Shown here: in pieces, positions 17,106-25,459 of the stretch
Layout of the letters: each line of letters begins with the position of its first letter
Position numbering within the stretch: the stretch's first letter is position 1
Source of the DNA: Desulfuromonas acetexigens
Lineage (GTDB): Bacteria > Desulfobacterota > Desulfuromonadia > Desulfuromonadales > Trichloromonadaceae
Reading direction: 5' to 3'
NCBI RefSeq assembly: GCF_900111775.1
Contig: NZ_FOJJ01000039.1
Span: 1-64,000 of the forward strand
DNA: 64,000 nucleotides
Notes under the pieces: model-generated
Told to the model about the DNA's origin: nothing
Databases searched by the model: none
Seen by the model: only the letters and a program-made list of their open reading frames with translations
Position numbers and translations under genes: made by a program

Positions 17106-18294
17106 AACTTCCTGCGGCCTCTGCCACCGGGAAGCCACCCAGGGCGTCCACGCCGCCCTGGCCTGCGCCGACTGTCACGGCGGCGGGCCGGAGCAGCGTG
17201 CCGTCGAGCTGGCCTCCCTGGGGATGGCCTTGCGCTGTCAGCAGTGCCACGAGGGGACGCTCGGCGTGTTGCACGGGTCGATGGCGACGCGCCAAGCCGA
17301 GCGGGCCTTCGTCGAGCGCTCCTGGGGGCGGGCCGATGCGGATTTTTACGGCAAGAACTGCGGCTCCTGTCATGTGCGCGACTGTCTCGACTGTCACGGG
17401 CTGGACGGCCATGCCATCGCCCGACCGGAAAAAGAGGATTGCCACACCTGCCATCGCGGCTACTATGTCGGGGCCGATTACTACGGTTACGCCCCCCGGG
17501 AAGACGCCGAGCGCTACCAGCGGGGGCCGGGCTACGGTGGCGAGCACTATCTGAAGATGAGTCCCGATGTCCACGCCCAGGCCGGGATGGTCTGCGGCGA
17601 CTGTCACGGCATGGCCGGGCTGGCCGACGGAAAGCGCGCGGACGTCGGCTGCCGCGACTGCCACGAGCCGGACCCGGCGATCATCGAACACGGCATCGCC
17701 GCCCATCTCGAAAAGCTGGAATGTTACGCCTGCCACAGCGGCTGGGCGGCTCAGGAGTACGGCACCTTCTTCATCCGCTTTACCAACGGGGTCATCCCCG
17801 AATATTTCCGCTTGCGCAAGGACCAGACCGCCCCCGACTACCTGCGCAGCGCCTATCTGCGCTTGCAGGACCTGCCCCCGCTGGGGCTCAACGAACGGGG
17901 GCTGGTCAGCCCCATCCGCCCCCAGTTTCTCGCCTATTTCAGTGAAATCGACGGCGAGACGACCAAGGGCGAAGAAAACCGGCAGCTGGCCGCCGAGTGG
18001 AAGGCCTTCTTCCCGCACACGGTGCAGCGCGGCACACCCCTGTGCGACGCCTGTCACGACCGGCCGGCCCGTTTCCTGCTGGAAAAGCCCGAAGACCGGG
18101 TCTATCTGCCCGATAAGGACGGCCTCGGGCTGGTCTCCTTCTGGAACCAGGCGGGGCAGAAAGTGGTCAACGGCGCCTTTGTCGACCAGGTCCGTTACGA
18201 GCGGCTGAGTCGCCGCGATGCAAATTATGTGAAGGCTTACGTGGAAAAATGGAAGCAACTGGCCGAAAGCGTCGAAAATTCCTCCTCTCCCTGA
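17041..18294 (+). CDS. 10-heme periplasmic c-type cytochrome, ExtM-like
   Basis: GTG 17041, ten bases after AAGGAA, gives a 417-residue protein with a signal peptide of about 20 residues ending PAPA before AETSC. Ten CxxCH motifs follow (CGLCH, CADCH, CQQCH, CGSCH, CLDCH, CHTCH, CGDCH, CRDCH, CYACH, CDACH). The start lies inside the upstream gene (65-base overlap), and the 3' end overlaps the Rieske gene by 46 bases, so the genes are tightly coupled. The protein probably shuttles electrons between the Rieske/cytochrome b module and the outer-membrane lipoprotein. The ext letter is assigned by position only. Confidence 0.82.
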   Translation: MLSIVAFLALLLLSVLPAPAAETSCGLCHREATQGVHAALACADCHGGGPEQRAVELASLGMALRCQQCHEGTLGVLHGSMATRQAERAFVERSWGRADADFYGKNCGSCHVRDCLDCHGLDGHAIARPEKEDCHTCHRGYYVGADYYGYAPREDAERYQRGPGYGGEHYLKMSPDVHAQAGMVCGDCHGMAGLADGKRADVGCRDCHEPDPAIIEHGIAAHLEKLECYACHSGWAAQEYGTFFIRFTNGVIPEYFRLRKDQTAPDYLRSAYLRLQDLPPLGLNERGLVSPIRPQFLAYFSEIDGETTKGEENRQLAAEWKAFFPHTVQRGTPLCDACHDRPARFLLEKPEDRVYLPDKDGLGLVSFWNQAGQKVVNGAFVDQVRYERLSRRDANYVKAYVEKWKQLAESVENSSSP

Positions 18295-18641
18295 TCCTCG
18301 GCCTCGGCGGCCTGGGCCTCTTGGCGCGCTTCTTCAAGCCGCGCCTGCCCCAGACGCCGGCGCGGCTCGATGTGCCCCGGCAGGAGGTCCCCCCCCACGG
18401 CGCCCTGGTCTACCGCCAGGCGCGGGTGGCGTTGGTGCGGGAGGAAGAGGACTTCTACGCCCTCGACCTGACCTGTACCCATCTCGGCTGCACGGTGACG
18501 GTGACGCCGACGGAAATGGTCTGCCCCTGCCATGGCAGCCGTTTCGACCGCCAGGGCACAGTGCTGCAAGGGCCGGCGGAACGCCCCTTGCGCCGTCTGG
18601 AAGTGCGGATCGAGGGCGAACGCTGGGTGGTGACGGGATGA
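18249..18641 (+). CDS. Rieske [2Fe-2S] protein (ExtO-like)
   Basis: The 130-residue protein has one N-terminal membrane helix (about 10-27) preceded by basic residues, and a small Rieske domain with both cluster-binding boxes: CTHLGC (2Fe-2S ligands C and H) and CPCHG. It lies at the periplasmic face of the inner membrane and would take electrons from quinol bound by the cytochrome b encoded next. The gene starts inside the 10-heme gene, and its stop overlaps the cytochrome b start (ATGA at 18638-18641). Its position within the ext cluster fits the iron-sulfur subunit of the ext b-type cytochrome complex. Confidence 0.9.
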   Translation: MEATGRKRRKFLLSLILGLGGLGLLARFFKPRLPQTPARLDVPRQEVPPHGALVYRQARVALVREEEDFYALDLTCTHLGCTVTVTPTEMVCPCHGSRFDRQGTVLQGPAERPLRRLEVRIEGERWVVTG

Positions 18642-19273
18642 AGAAACGGGGTCTTGCCGGCGAGTTTGTCGCCCATCTCTTTCCCCGGGTGGTGCGGGGG
18701 GAAAATCTGCGCCTGACCTACACCTTCTGTCTCGGCGGGCTGGCCCTGACCGTCTTTCTGCTGCTCCTCGTCAGTGGAGTGCTGCTCCTCTTCTACTACC
18801 AGCCGACGACGGCCGGGGCCTTCAGCTCCATCCTCTTTCTGGAGGAACAGGTGCCGGGGGGGAAATACCTGCGTTCATTGCATCGCATGGCCTCGCACCT
18901 TTTCCTGATCCTGCTTTTCCTGCATAGCTTGCGGGTGCTGCTTACCGGGGCCTACCGCCCGCCCCGTCAGCTCAACTGGCTGATCGGTTTCGCTCTGCTC
19001 GGCCTGGCCATCTTCGACGGCTACACCGGCTACCTGCTCCCCATGGACCAGCTCGCCCTGTGGGCGACCCAGACCGGCATGGAGCTGCTCGGCACGATCC
19101 CCGGCGGCACTCTGGTCAAGGATTTCCTCCTCCCCGACGGCATCGGTGGCAGTCTCTCGTTGCTGCGTTTCTATGCCCTGCACATCGTCGTCCTCCCTCT
19201 GGCCATGGGGGTGCTGATCGTTCTCCACTTCTACCGGATTCGTCGGGACAAGGGGATTTTGCCCTACCTATGA
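18638..19273 (+). CDS. cytochrome b/b6 N-terminal-type membrane protein (ExtP-like)
   Basis: The 211-residue protein has four predicted membrane helices (about 30-53, 83-101, 112-131 and 177-198). Paired histidines in helices B and D provide the two b-heme sites: LHRMASH and FLHSLR in the second helix region, YALH and VLHFYR in the fourth. This is the heme-carrying half of a bc1/b6f-type cytochrome b. It overlaps the Rieske gene in front and the cytochrome b C-terminal-like gene behind by 4 bases each. The three form a compact menaquinol-oxidising module that feeds multiheme cytochromes. Confidence 0.92.
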   Translation: MKKRGLAGEFVAHLFPRVVRGENLRLTYTFCLGGLALTVFLLLLVSGVLLLFYYQPTTAGAFSSILFLEEQVPGGKYLRSLHRMASHLFLILLFLHSLRVLLTGAYRPPRQLNWLIGFALLGLAIFDGYTGYLLPMDQLALWATQTGMELLGTIPGGTLVKDFLLPDGIGGSLSLLRFYALHIVVLPLAMGVLIVLHFYRIRRDKGILPYL

Positions 19274-19683
19274 GCGAGTATCTCAAGAGTTCTCCGCATT
19301 TTTTCCGCCTGATCAAATGGGCTTTCGCCCTCGGGACGCTGGCTGTGCTCCTGCTGGCGGCGCTGCTGCCGGCGCCGCTGGAGGAAGCGGCCGATCTCGG
19401 GCGCGTGCCCAATCCCTCCAAGTCGGCCTGGTTTCTGCTCTGGATGCAGGAGCTGGTGAGTTACGGCAACGCCTGGGTCTACCTCATCGTCGCCCTGGCC
19501 GTCGTTTACGCCCTGCTCCCCTGGCTGCCGGGGCTGCCGGCGGTGCGGCGAGCCCGCTGGTTTCCCCGAGAGCAGCGACTGGTCAATGTTTTGACTCTTT
19601 TGGTTTTTTTGACAATCCTGGCCCTGACGTTGGTGGCCCTGGTCTTTCGGGGGGAGAATTGGTCGCTCGTCTGGCCCTTCTGA
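19270..19683 (+). CDS. small membrane protein resembling the cytochrome b C-terminal half (subunit IV-like)
   Basis: The 137-residue protein has three predicted helices (about 17-36, 68-86 and 105-126). A segment NPSKSAWFLLWMQEL between helices one and two recalls the PxPxK-x-W motif that starts the C-terminal domain of cytochrome b (b6f subunit IV). It starts at an ATGA overlap with the cytochrome b gene. It probably completes the quinol site of the complex. Sequence similarity is only partial, so the subunit IV call rests on motif and context; it may correspond to ExtQ. Confidence 0.7.
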   Translation: MSEYLKSSPHFFRLIKWAFALGTLAVLLLAALLPAPLEEAADLGRVPNPSKSAWFLLWMQELVSYGNAWVYLIVALAVVYALLPWLPGLPAVRRARWFPREQRLVNVLTLLVFLTILALTLVALVFRGENWSLVWPF

Positions 19684-20477
19684 TACTCTGCTGGCTGATT
19701 CCCGGCGCCGTCCTCGCTGCCGAGCCGCGCTGCCTCTCCTGCCACGCCGTACACTATGCCGAGCTGGGGGGCTGCCGCGACTGCCATCGTGGTGATCCTC
19801 GCTCCAGCCGTCTCGAGATTGCCCATTTCGGCCTGATTCCCGCCCGTTATTCCCATTTTCGGATGCCGGACAGCGGTCTGGTGGAGCGCGGCGGCAAGCG
19901 CATCGACGAGACCGGCTGCCGCCGCTGCCATGTCATCGGCGGGCGCGGCAACCGTCTGGCGACCGATCTCGACCGGAGCGTGCAGACCAGTACGCCACAG
20001 GAACTGGCCGAGTCGATACGCCGCCCCGTCCTCTTTATGCCCGATTTCCACTGGTCCGAGCCGCACCTCGATGAAGTGATCAACGCCCTCTTTGCTGCCG
20101 GCAAGGACGGAAAATCCGTCGAGGATGAACTTCCCCGCATCGTTCATTTCGAAGTCGAAGGGACAGCTGAAGAAAATCCTTTCGTCAAGCATTGCGGCAG
20201 CTGCCATCGGGTACTCACCGCCGCCGCCGGAGGGCTGGGGTCGTCAGATTATGCCCCGAATCTCTCCGGTCTGCTGACCCCTTTCTTCCCCGTCGAATAT
20301 CGTGAAAACGAACCCTTCAACCGCGACAACCTCAAGAAATATCTGGATAATCCCCGCCAAACCCGAGCCTTGACGCGGATGGCGCCGGTGCCCTTGAAGG
20401 AAGAGGACTACCGGAAGCTGCTGGACGTCATCGCCGAGGATGTGAGCACCATTCCGCCAGAACCGACTCTGCCCTGA
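19659..20477 (+). CDS. tetraheme c-type cytochrome of the ext cluster
   Basis: The frame from TTG 19659 gives a 272-residue protein with a hydrophobic signal sequence (about 1-20, ending GAVLA) and four CxxCH motifs (CLSCH, CRDCH, CRRCH, CGSCH). The TTG is the only start that yields the signal peptide. GGGGGGAG sits very close before it, so the exact start is uncertain. The gene overlaps the preceding membrane gene by 25 bases and ends the cluster. Histidines in the spacers could serve as distal heme ligands. The protein is probably a periplasmic electron carrier docking to the Rieske/b complex. Confidence 0.8.
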   Translation: MVARLALLILCWLIPGAVLAAEPRCLSCHAVHYAELGGCRDCHRGDPRSSRLEIAHFGLIPARYSHFRMPDSGLVERGGKRIDETGCRRCHVIGGRGNRLATDLDRSVQTSTPQELAESIRRPVLFMPDFHWSEPHLDEVINALFAAGKDGKSVEDELPRIVHFEVEGTAEENPFVKHCGSCHRVLTAAAGGLGSSDYAPNLSGLLTPFFPVEYRENEPFNRDNLKKYLDNPRQTRALTRMAPVPLKEEDYRKLLDVIAEDVSTIPPEPTLP

Positions 20478-20537
20478 AATTATTTCCACTTCCTTTATGT
20501 AAAAATTAATCAATGAACATGCGCCCCGGGCCGGGAA

Positions 20538-20555
20538 TTGGTACCAATATTGTAT
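20538..20555 (+). promoter_or_regulatory. weak candidate sigma-54 promoter before the chemoreceptor gene
   Basis: TTGGTACCAATATTGTAT matches the -24 box well and has N10 spacing, but the -12 GC is GT. It points into the methyl-accepting chemotaxis gene 85 bases downstream. Confidence 0.25.
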
Positions 20556-20639
20556 TAAAACGCCTTGCGGCCCCATGGGTTATTTTGCCGGAATATCCTT
20601 CTCCGGCGACTGCGGACACTCCATTTGTGAGGAGGCACC

Positions 20640-22754
20640 ATGTTCAACAGAATGAAAATCGCACCAAAGCTGATGATGGCTTTCGGCGTTCTGCTGATTC
20701 TGACCCTGGTGGTGGGGATGGTCGGCTATGTGGGGATGAAGAAGATCATCGGCCGGGTCGAGGTTTCGCAGAAGGTTACGGCCATGCTGCACCTGTTGCA
20801 AGCGGCGCAGGGGGCGGAGAAGAGCTTCGCCTTGAACGGCGATACGGAGCAGGCCGAACTGGTGCGCAAGCGTCTCGCCGAAATGACCGCCCTGGCTGAA
20901 AGCGTAGAGCGGCTGCCGGCGGCGACGCAGGTCAAGGGGGAGATGGGCAAGGTGCGCAAGGCCGCCGCCGACTACCTCGGCGAGTTCGAGCGCTACGTTC
21001 AGTCCGAGGAATTGAAAGCCGCCGCCATGGAGGAAATGAAGACCAGTTCCAACGTGGCGCTGCGGGCGCTGACCCAGGTGCGCGAGGATCAGGTGGAGGC
21101 GGTCGAGGATCTGCGCGACGATCAGGAAGACTACCATCTCTGGCAGTACGACCAGCTGATGGCGGAGCGTCACGGCTGGGTCGAGGCGACGGACCGCATG
21201 CTGCTGCTCTTTACCGATTCCCGCAAATTCGAGAAAGAATTCTTCCTCAGTCGGGACGAGAAATACCTGGAGCGCTCCCGCGCCACCATGCAGGGGGTAC
21301 AGGATACCGCTGATGCCCTCATCGCCGGGCTGGAAGACGAGGAGAGCATCGCCAATCTGCAGAGCATGAAGGCCGCTCTCGCTCAGTTCACCGCCAAGTA
21401 CGCCGAGTTCGTGCAACAACTGGCGGAGCAGCGGGAGCTCATCGCCCAGATGCAGACCCAGGCCGAAGCGACCGTCGCCGCCTGCGACGAGGCGGTGAAA
21501 ATCCAGAAGGCCGGAATGCTGTCCCTGGTGAAGCGGGCGACCACCGCCCTGTGGGTCGGTGTGCTGGTGGCCTTGGTGCTCGGCGCCCTGCTCGCTCTGC
21601 GCATCGCCCTCGGCATTCAGCGGCCCCTGGCCAAGGTGGTGGGGATGATCGGCGAGCTCGAAAAGGGGCATCTCGATACCCGGTTGAATCTCAATCTGGG
21701 GGATGAAGTCGGCATGCTGGCACGCACCATGGACGATTTTGCCGAAAGTCTGCAAGGCGAGGTCGTTCTTCCCCTGGAACGGCTGGCTAACGGCGATCTC
21801 GATTTCGAGGTTCATCCTCGGGACGACGGAGACAGCCTGCGTCATGCCCTGGGTAAGGTGCGGCACGATCTCAACGAGCTCATCGGCCAGGTGCAGTCGG
21901 TGGGGGATCAGATCGCCTCGGGCAGCACCCAGGTGGCGGACTCCAGCCAGTCTCTCTCCCAGGGGGCGACGGAGCAGGCCAGTTCCCTGGAAGAGATCAG
22001 CGCTTCGATGAACGAGATGGCCAACCGCACCAAGACCAACGCCGAAAATGCCGGCAAAGCCAACCGCAACTCGGAAGAGGCGCGGGATTCGGCGCAAAAG
22101 TGCAACGCCCAGATGGGTCAGATGGTCGCGGCGATGGAAGAGATGCGGCGCTCCGGGGCCGATATCTCCCGGATCATCAAGACGATCGACGAAATCGCCT
22201 TCCAGACCAACCTGCTGGCGTTGAACGCCGCCGTGGAGGCTGCCCGTGCCGGCCAGCACGGCAAGGGCTTCGCGGTCGTCGCCGAGGAGGTGCGCAACCT
22301 GGCAGCACGTAGCGCCAACGCCGCCCGGGAGACCGCTGACCTTATCGCGGGAACGGTCTCCAAGACCGAAAATGGCGTTCGCCTGGCCGACGAGACGGCC
22401 CGCGCTCTGGGGCAGATCGTCAACCAGATCAGCGAGGTTTCCGACCTGGTCGGCGCGATCGCCACCGCCTCGTCCGATCAGGCCCTGGGTATTTCCGAGG
22501 TCAACCAGGGCCTCTCCCAGATCGATCAGGTGACCCAGATGAATACCGCCAACGCCGAGGAGACGGCGGCAGCGGCCGAGGAACTCTCGAGCATGGTCGC
22601 CCACCTCAAGCTGATGCTCGGCCGCTTCCATCTCGCCGGCAGCGGCGGTGCGACTTACGCCCTGAACGCTCCGGCAGAGAGAGAAGAAAGCGAACCGATG
22701 ATCGCGCTCGATTCCCCGCCACAAGAGGACGAGGACGAACTCTGGGGAATGTGA
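20640..22754 (+). CDS. methyl-accepting chemotaxis protein
   Basis: The 704-residue receptor has a first membrane helix at about 10-32, a helical periplasmic sensing domain of about 260 residues, and a second helix at about 299-321. A HAMP domain and a cytoplasmic signalling domain follow, with the conserved hairpin tip ([21 protein letters not shown]). The C-terminus (EDELWGM) is acidic but is not a canonical CheR-binding pentapeptide. GAGGAGG precedes the ATG. It should signal through CheA/CheW, which are not in the window. The ligand is unknown; the sensing domain is predicted to be a four-helix bundle. Confidence 0.93.
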   Translation: MFNRMKIAPKLMMAFGVLLILTLVVGMVGYVGMKKIIGRVEVSQKVTAMLHLLQAAQGAEKSFALNGDTEQAELVRKRLAEMTALAESVERLPAATQVKGEMGKVRKAAADYLGEFERYVQSEELKAAAMEEMKTSSNVALRALTQVREDQVEAVEDLRDDQEDYHLWQYDQLMAERHGWVEATDRMLLLFTDSRKFEKEFFLSRDEKYLERSRATMQGVQDTADALIAGLEDEESIANLQSMKAALAQFTAKYAEFVQQLAEQRELIAQMQTQAEATVAACDEAVKIQKAGMLSLVKRATTALWVGVLVALVLGALLALRIALGIQRPLAKVVGMIGELEKGHLDTRLNLNLGDEVGMLARTMDDFAESLQGEVVLPLERLANGDLDFEVHPRDDGDSLRHALGKVRHDLNELIGQVQSVGDQIASGSTQVADSSQSLSQGATEQASSLEEISASMNEMANRTKTNAENAGKANRNSEEARDSAQKCNAQMGQMVAAMEEMRRSGADISRIIKTIDEIAFQTNLLALNAAVEAARAGQHGKGFAVVAEEVRNLAARSANAARETADLIAGTVSKTENGVRLADETARALGQIVNQISEVSDLVGAIATASSDQALGISEVNQGLSQIDQVTQMNTANAEETAAAAEELSSMVAHLKLMLGRFHLAGSGGATYALNAPAEREESEPMIALDSPPQEDEDELWGM

Positions 22755-22777
22755 TTCCTGCCGATTGTCAATAAAAA

Positions 22778-22808
22778 GCCCCTCGGGACAATCCCGAGGG
22801 GCTTTTTT
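22778..22808 (+). terminator. intrinsic terminator after the chemoreceptor gene
   Basis: Perfect 11-bp stem GCCCCTCGGGA/TCCCGAGGGGC with a 3-base loop, flanked by A-rich and T6 sequence. Confidence 0.95.
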
Positions 22809-22824
22809 GCGTGCCGGTGGAGAA

Positions 22825-22897
22825 GATGCGGTTCCTGCGTCACCGCATCCTACATCTCGTATCCCGTAGGATGCCGGTGAGCGAAGCGAACCGCATC
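22825..22897. repeat. nested inverted repeat (GATGCGGTTC...GAACCGCATC)
   Basis: The outer arms GATGCGGTTC/GAACCGCATC and inner arms GCATCCTAC/GTAGGATGC fold into one long cruciform-like structure. The words resemble the widespread intergenic GTAGGATGCGGTGAGCGAAGCG-type bacterial repeat. It lies between convergent genes. Confidence 0.75.
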
Positions 22898-22917
22898 GCG
22901 GCCGGCTGGCGCCGTTA

Positions 22918-23760
22918 TCAGGAAACCAGCGGCTTGTACCAGACGTTCATGCTTTCCAGGTCGCCGGAAATCTGGGTGTTGCGGGTCAGGGTGCCACCGA
23001 AGTCGTAGCCGAGCTTGGCGAAGGTGATATTCATGCCGAAGGAGTAGGCCCGGGCGATGGTATAGGCGGTGACGATCCCTTCCTCGGCGGCGGCTTCTTC
23101 CAGCCGGGTGAGCAGATAGTTGGCCAGGCCCTGGCCCCGCTCTTCCGGCAGGGTGGCGAAATCGGTCATTTCCCCATTGCCGCCACTTTTGTCGAGTTCC
23201 GCCGAGGCGATGGCGACCAGTCGGTCATCGCGAAAGATGCCGTGATAGCGCACGTTATCCGCCATGGTTTCTTCGAGATAGGCGGGGTTGTGGATGGGGA
23301 AGGGATAGCTGGCGAAGACCCGTCGGTAGACGGCGACCATGGCCTGGGTGTCGCTCGGGTCCAAGGGCCGCCAGCGGTAGCCTTCCGTCAGGGACGGTGC
23401 CTCGGGCAGAGGCTCCTTCGCCCGGGCCAGCTCCAGCACCTCCGCCACCCGTTGCGGGCGCGGTTCCTCCCGGCGCTTCGGGCAGAGGTATTTGCCCAGG
23501 AAGTGGGCCGCGCGATCCCCCCCATAGAAGCGGGGGACTTGCGCTTCGGGGCGGTAACCGTGGCGCCGAAAGTGGTCCAGGCGGTCATCGGGCACCTTGG
23601 CGAAAATCTTGGAATAACCTTTCTCATCCGCCAGGTCTTCGAGTCGGCTCAGCAGTCCCGGCAGGTCGTCTTGTCCCAGTTTCATCAGATAGACGCGGTC
23701 GCTGTGCTTGCCGTGCTGGATGGTCGATTGGCCAAAGGTTTCTATGCGATCATTCATCAT
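22918..23760 (-). CDS. ablB: beta-lysine N6-acetyltransferase (GNAT), AblB-like
   Basis: The 280-residue protein has a C-terminal GNAT fold whose acetyl-CoA loop reads [12 protein letters not shown], and an N-terminal domain (about 1-130) typical of putative beta-lysine acetyltransferases. It would acetylate beta-lysine made by the neighbouring lysine 2,3-aminomutase to give N-epsilon-acetyl-beta-lysine, a compatible solute. The start overlaps the aminomutase stop by 11 bases, so the pair is one operon. The family call depends strongly on that neighbour. Confidence 0.88.
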   Translation of the reverse strand: MMNDRIETFGQSTIQHGKHSDRVYLMKLGQDDLPGLLSRLEDLADEKGYSKIFAKVPDDRLDHFRRHGYRPEAQVPRFYGGDRAAHFLGKYLCPKRREEPRPQRVAEVLELARAKEPLPEAPSLTEGYRWRPLDPSDTQAMVAVYRRVFASYPFPIHNPAYLEETMADNVRYHGIFRDDRLVAIASAELDKSGGNGEMTDFATLPEERGQGLANYLLTRLEEAAAEEGIVTAYTIARAYSFGMNITFAKLGYDFGGTLTRNTQISGDLESMNVWYKPLVS

Positions 23761-25102
23761 TGCGGCGCTCCATGCGGCTGTTGTTCTCGGGGGTCAGGGA
23801 GATGGTTTCATCGTAGTCGGAGAGGAGCATTTCGATGCCGGTGGAGCGGCATTCTTCTGCGTCCTCCAGTTTCAGGTGCAAGCGGCAGTCATCGCACTTG
23901 CGGTCGCAGAAAATCGGTTCGTAGCTATCCGGTTCCTGATAGGTGGTGATGACCCCCTCGTAGTTGCGCAACACCACCTTGTTCGTCGACAGGGAAATGA
24001 GGTAGGTGGGGTTGAGGGGGATCTTGCCGCCGCCTCCCGGCGCATCGACCACATAGGTTGGAACGGCGAAACCGCTGGTGTGACCGCGCAGGCTTTCCAT
24101 GATCTCGATCCCTTTGCCGATGGGGGTCCGGAAATGGGAAAGCCCCTCGGAAAGATCGCACTGGTAGAGATAATAGGGACGCACCCGGTTTTCCACCAGC
24201 TTGTGCACCAGGGATTTCATGATGCGCGGGCAGTCGTTGACCCCGGCCAGCAGCACCGACTGGTTGCCGAGGGGAATCCCGGCATCGGCGAGGAGTTGTA
24301 GCGCCTCTCGGGCGGAGGCGGTGATCTCCCGGGGGTGGTTGAAATGGGTGTTGAGCCACAGGGGCTGATGCTTTTTCAGCATCGCCACCAACTCGGTCGT
24401 GATGCGGTAAGGCAGAACGACCGGCATGCGGCTGCCGATGCGCACCACCTGAACATGGGGGATGCTGCGCAGTTCGGTCAGAATCCAGTCGAGCTTCTCA
24501 TCGGAGAGCATGAGCGGATCGCCGCCGGAAAGGAGAACATCGCGGATCACCGGCGTTTTGCGGATGTAGTCGATGCCGGCGAGCAATTCATCCTTATTGG
24601 GAACCGAATCGACGTCGCCGACCTTGCGCTTGCGGGTGCAGTGACGGCAGTACATGGCGCAGACGTTGCTGATCTGCAGCAGCACCCGGTCGGGGTAACG
24701 ATGGGTCACTCCCGGCACCGGGCTGTCCCGGTCTTCGGCCAGGGGGTCGGCCAGGTCACAGGCGTCGAGCTCCAGCTCCCGGGGGGAAGGAAAGGCCTGA
24801 CGGAAGACGGGATCGTCGCGGAAGCCGTCGTTGTCGACCAGGGAGAGGTAATAGGGGGTAATCGCCAGCGGAAAGCGGCGCAGGGTCTCTTCGAGGCGGG
24901 CTTTTTCCTCCGCTTCGAAATGGATGCCGAGAAGCTCTTCGACGCGGTCGATATCGCGGATGGCATGTTTCAGCTGCCAGCGCCAGTCTTTCCAACGGGA
25001 AATGGTGACGCCGCCGGCGTCGATAGCTTCGGCAAGTTGTTGTTGGCTGGTGGAAAAAATAGGCAAAACGACCTCCTGTGTCTGGGGCGGGGCTCCGTCC
25101 AT
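23750..25102 (-). CDS. ablA: lysine 2,3-aminomutase
   Basis: The 450-residue radical-SAM/PLP enzyme converts L-lysine to beta-lysine. It has the CxxxCxxC cluster motif (CAMYCRHC), the PLP-lysine loop GGGGKIPL and a C-terminal zinc-type cysteine cluster (CDRKCDDC). ATG 25102 has GGGGAT seven bases upstream; an in-frame TTG at 25108 is less likely. With the downstream acetyltransferase it makes an osmoprotectant, suggesting life in saline water. A -35/-10 pair (TTGACT-17-TAAGGT) lies at 25407-25435 on the same strand. Confidence 0.94.
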   Translation of the reverse strand: MDGAPPQTQEVVLPIFSTSQQQLAEAIDAGGVTISRWKDWRWQLKHAIRDIDRVEELLGIHFEAEEKARLEETLRRFPLAITPYYLSLVDNDGFRDDPVFRQAFPSPRELELDACDLADPLAEDRDSPVPGVTHRYPDRVLLQISNVCAMYCRHCTRKRKVGDVDSVPNKDELLAGIDYIRKTPVIRDVLLSGGDPLMLSDEKLDWILTELRSIPHVQVVRIGSRMPVVLPYRITTELVAMLKKHQPLWLNTHFNHPREITASAREALQLLADAGIPLGNQSVLLAGVNDCPRIMKSLVHKLVENRVRPYYLYQCDLSEGLSHFRTPIGKGIEIMESLRGHTSGFAVPTYVVDAPGGGGKIPLNPTYLISLSTNKVVLRNYEGVITTYQEPDSYEPIFCDRKCDDCRLHLKLEDAEECRSTGIEMLLSDYDETISLTPENNSRMERRNDE

Positions 25103-25459
25103 GGACAAATCCCCAGCGATTCCGGATGGTTCCGGAATTTCGTTAAAAGTGGGAGCAGGTCGGCGCGCGAAAGAGACTTCTCGGGTGGGGAAGCGGAACG
25201 GGGCGCACGCGACGGCGTGCTCAAAGACTGAGTTTGATTGTGATCAGGTCGGACAACCCGCGACCGCGATAACGGGGGACTCCCGAAATGCGGCGCTGTC
25301 CGGTGAGATCGAGGCGCCGTCCCAATCGTGCCGGGGGGCACGGGCGTGGTCCTCGGATGCGGATTCAGGTCGAGACGTCCTGGCGGGACGCTGCCTGTAA
25401 TGCGCTACCTTAGCGTATTTGCGAAGGAAAGTCAAATCGCCCCGGGTGCGGGGGGATTT
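25103..25459. other. 357-bp intergenic region upstream of ablA
   Basis: Contains the ablA promoter candidate and several GC-rich inverted repeats. Near 25435-25462 a stem AAATCcCCCCG/CGGGGcGATTT could act as a weak terminator for the GGDEF-EAL gene on the minus strand. No gene and no recognisable riboswitch was seen. Confidence 0.5.
25407..25435 (-). promoter_or_regulatory. candidate sigma-70 promoter for ablAB
   Basis: TTGACT, 17-base spacer, TAAGGT on the minus strand. The implied leader of about 300 bases is long. Confidence 0.35.

Noticed and set aside
25103-25459. Possible c-di-GMP or lysine riboswitch upstream of ablA
   Set aside because: Conserved GEMM or lysine-box words were not found on the minus strand; only GC-rich hairpins.
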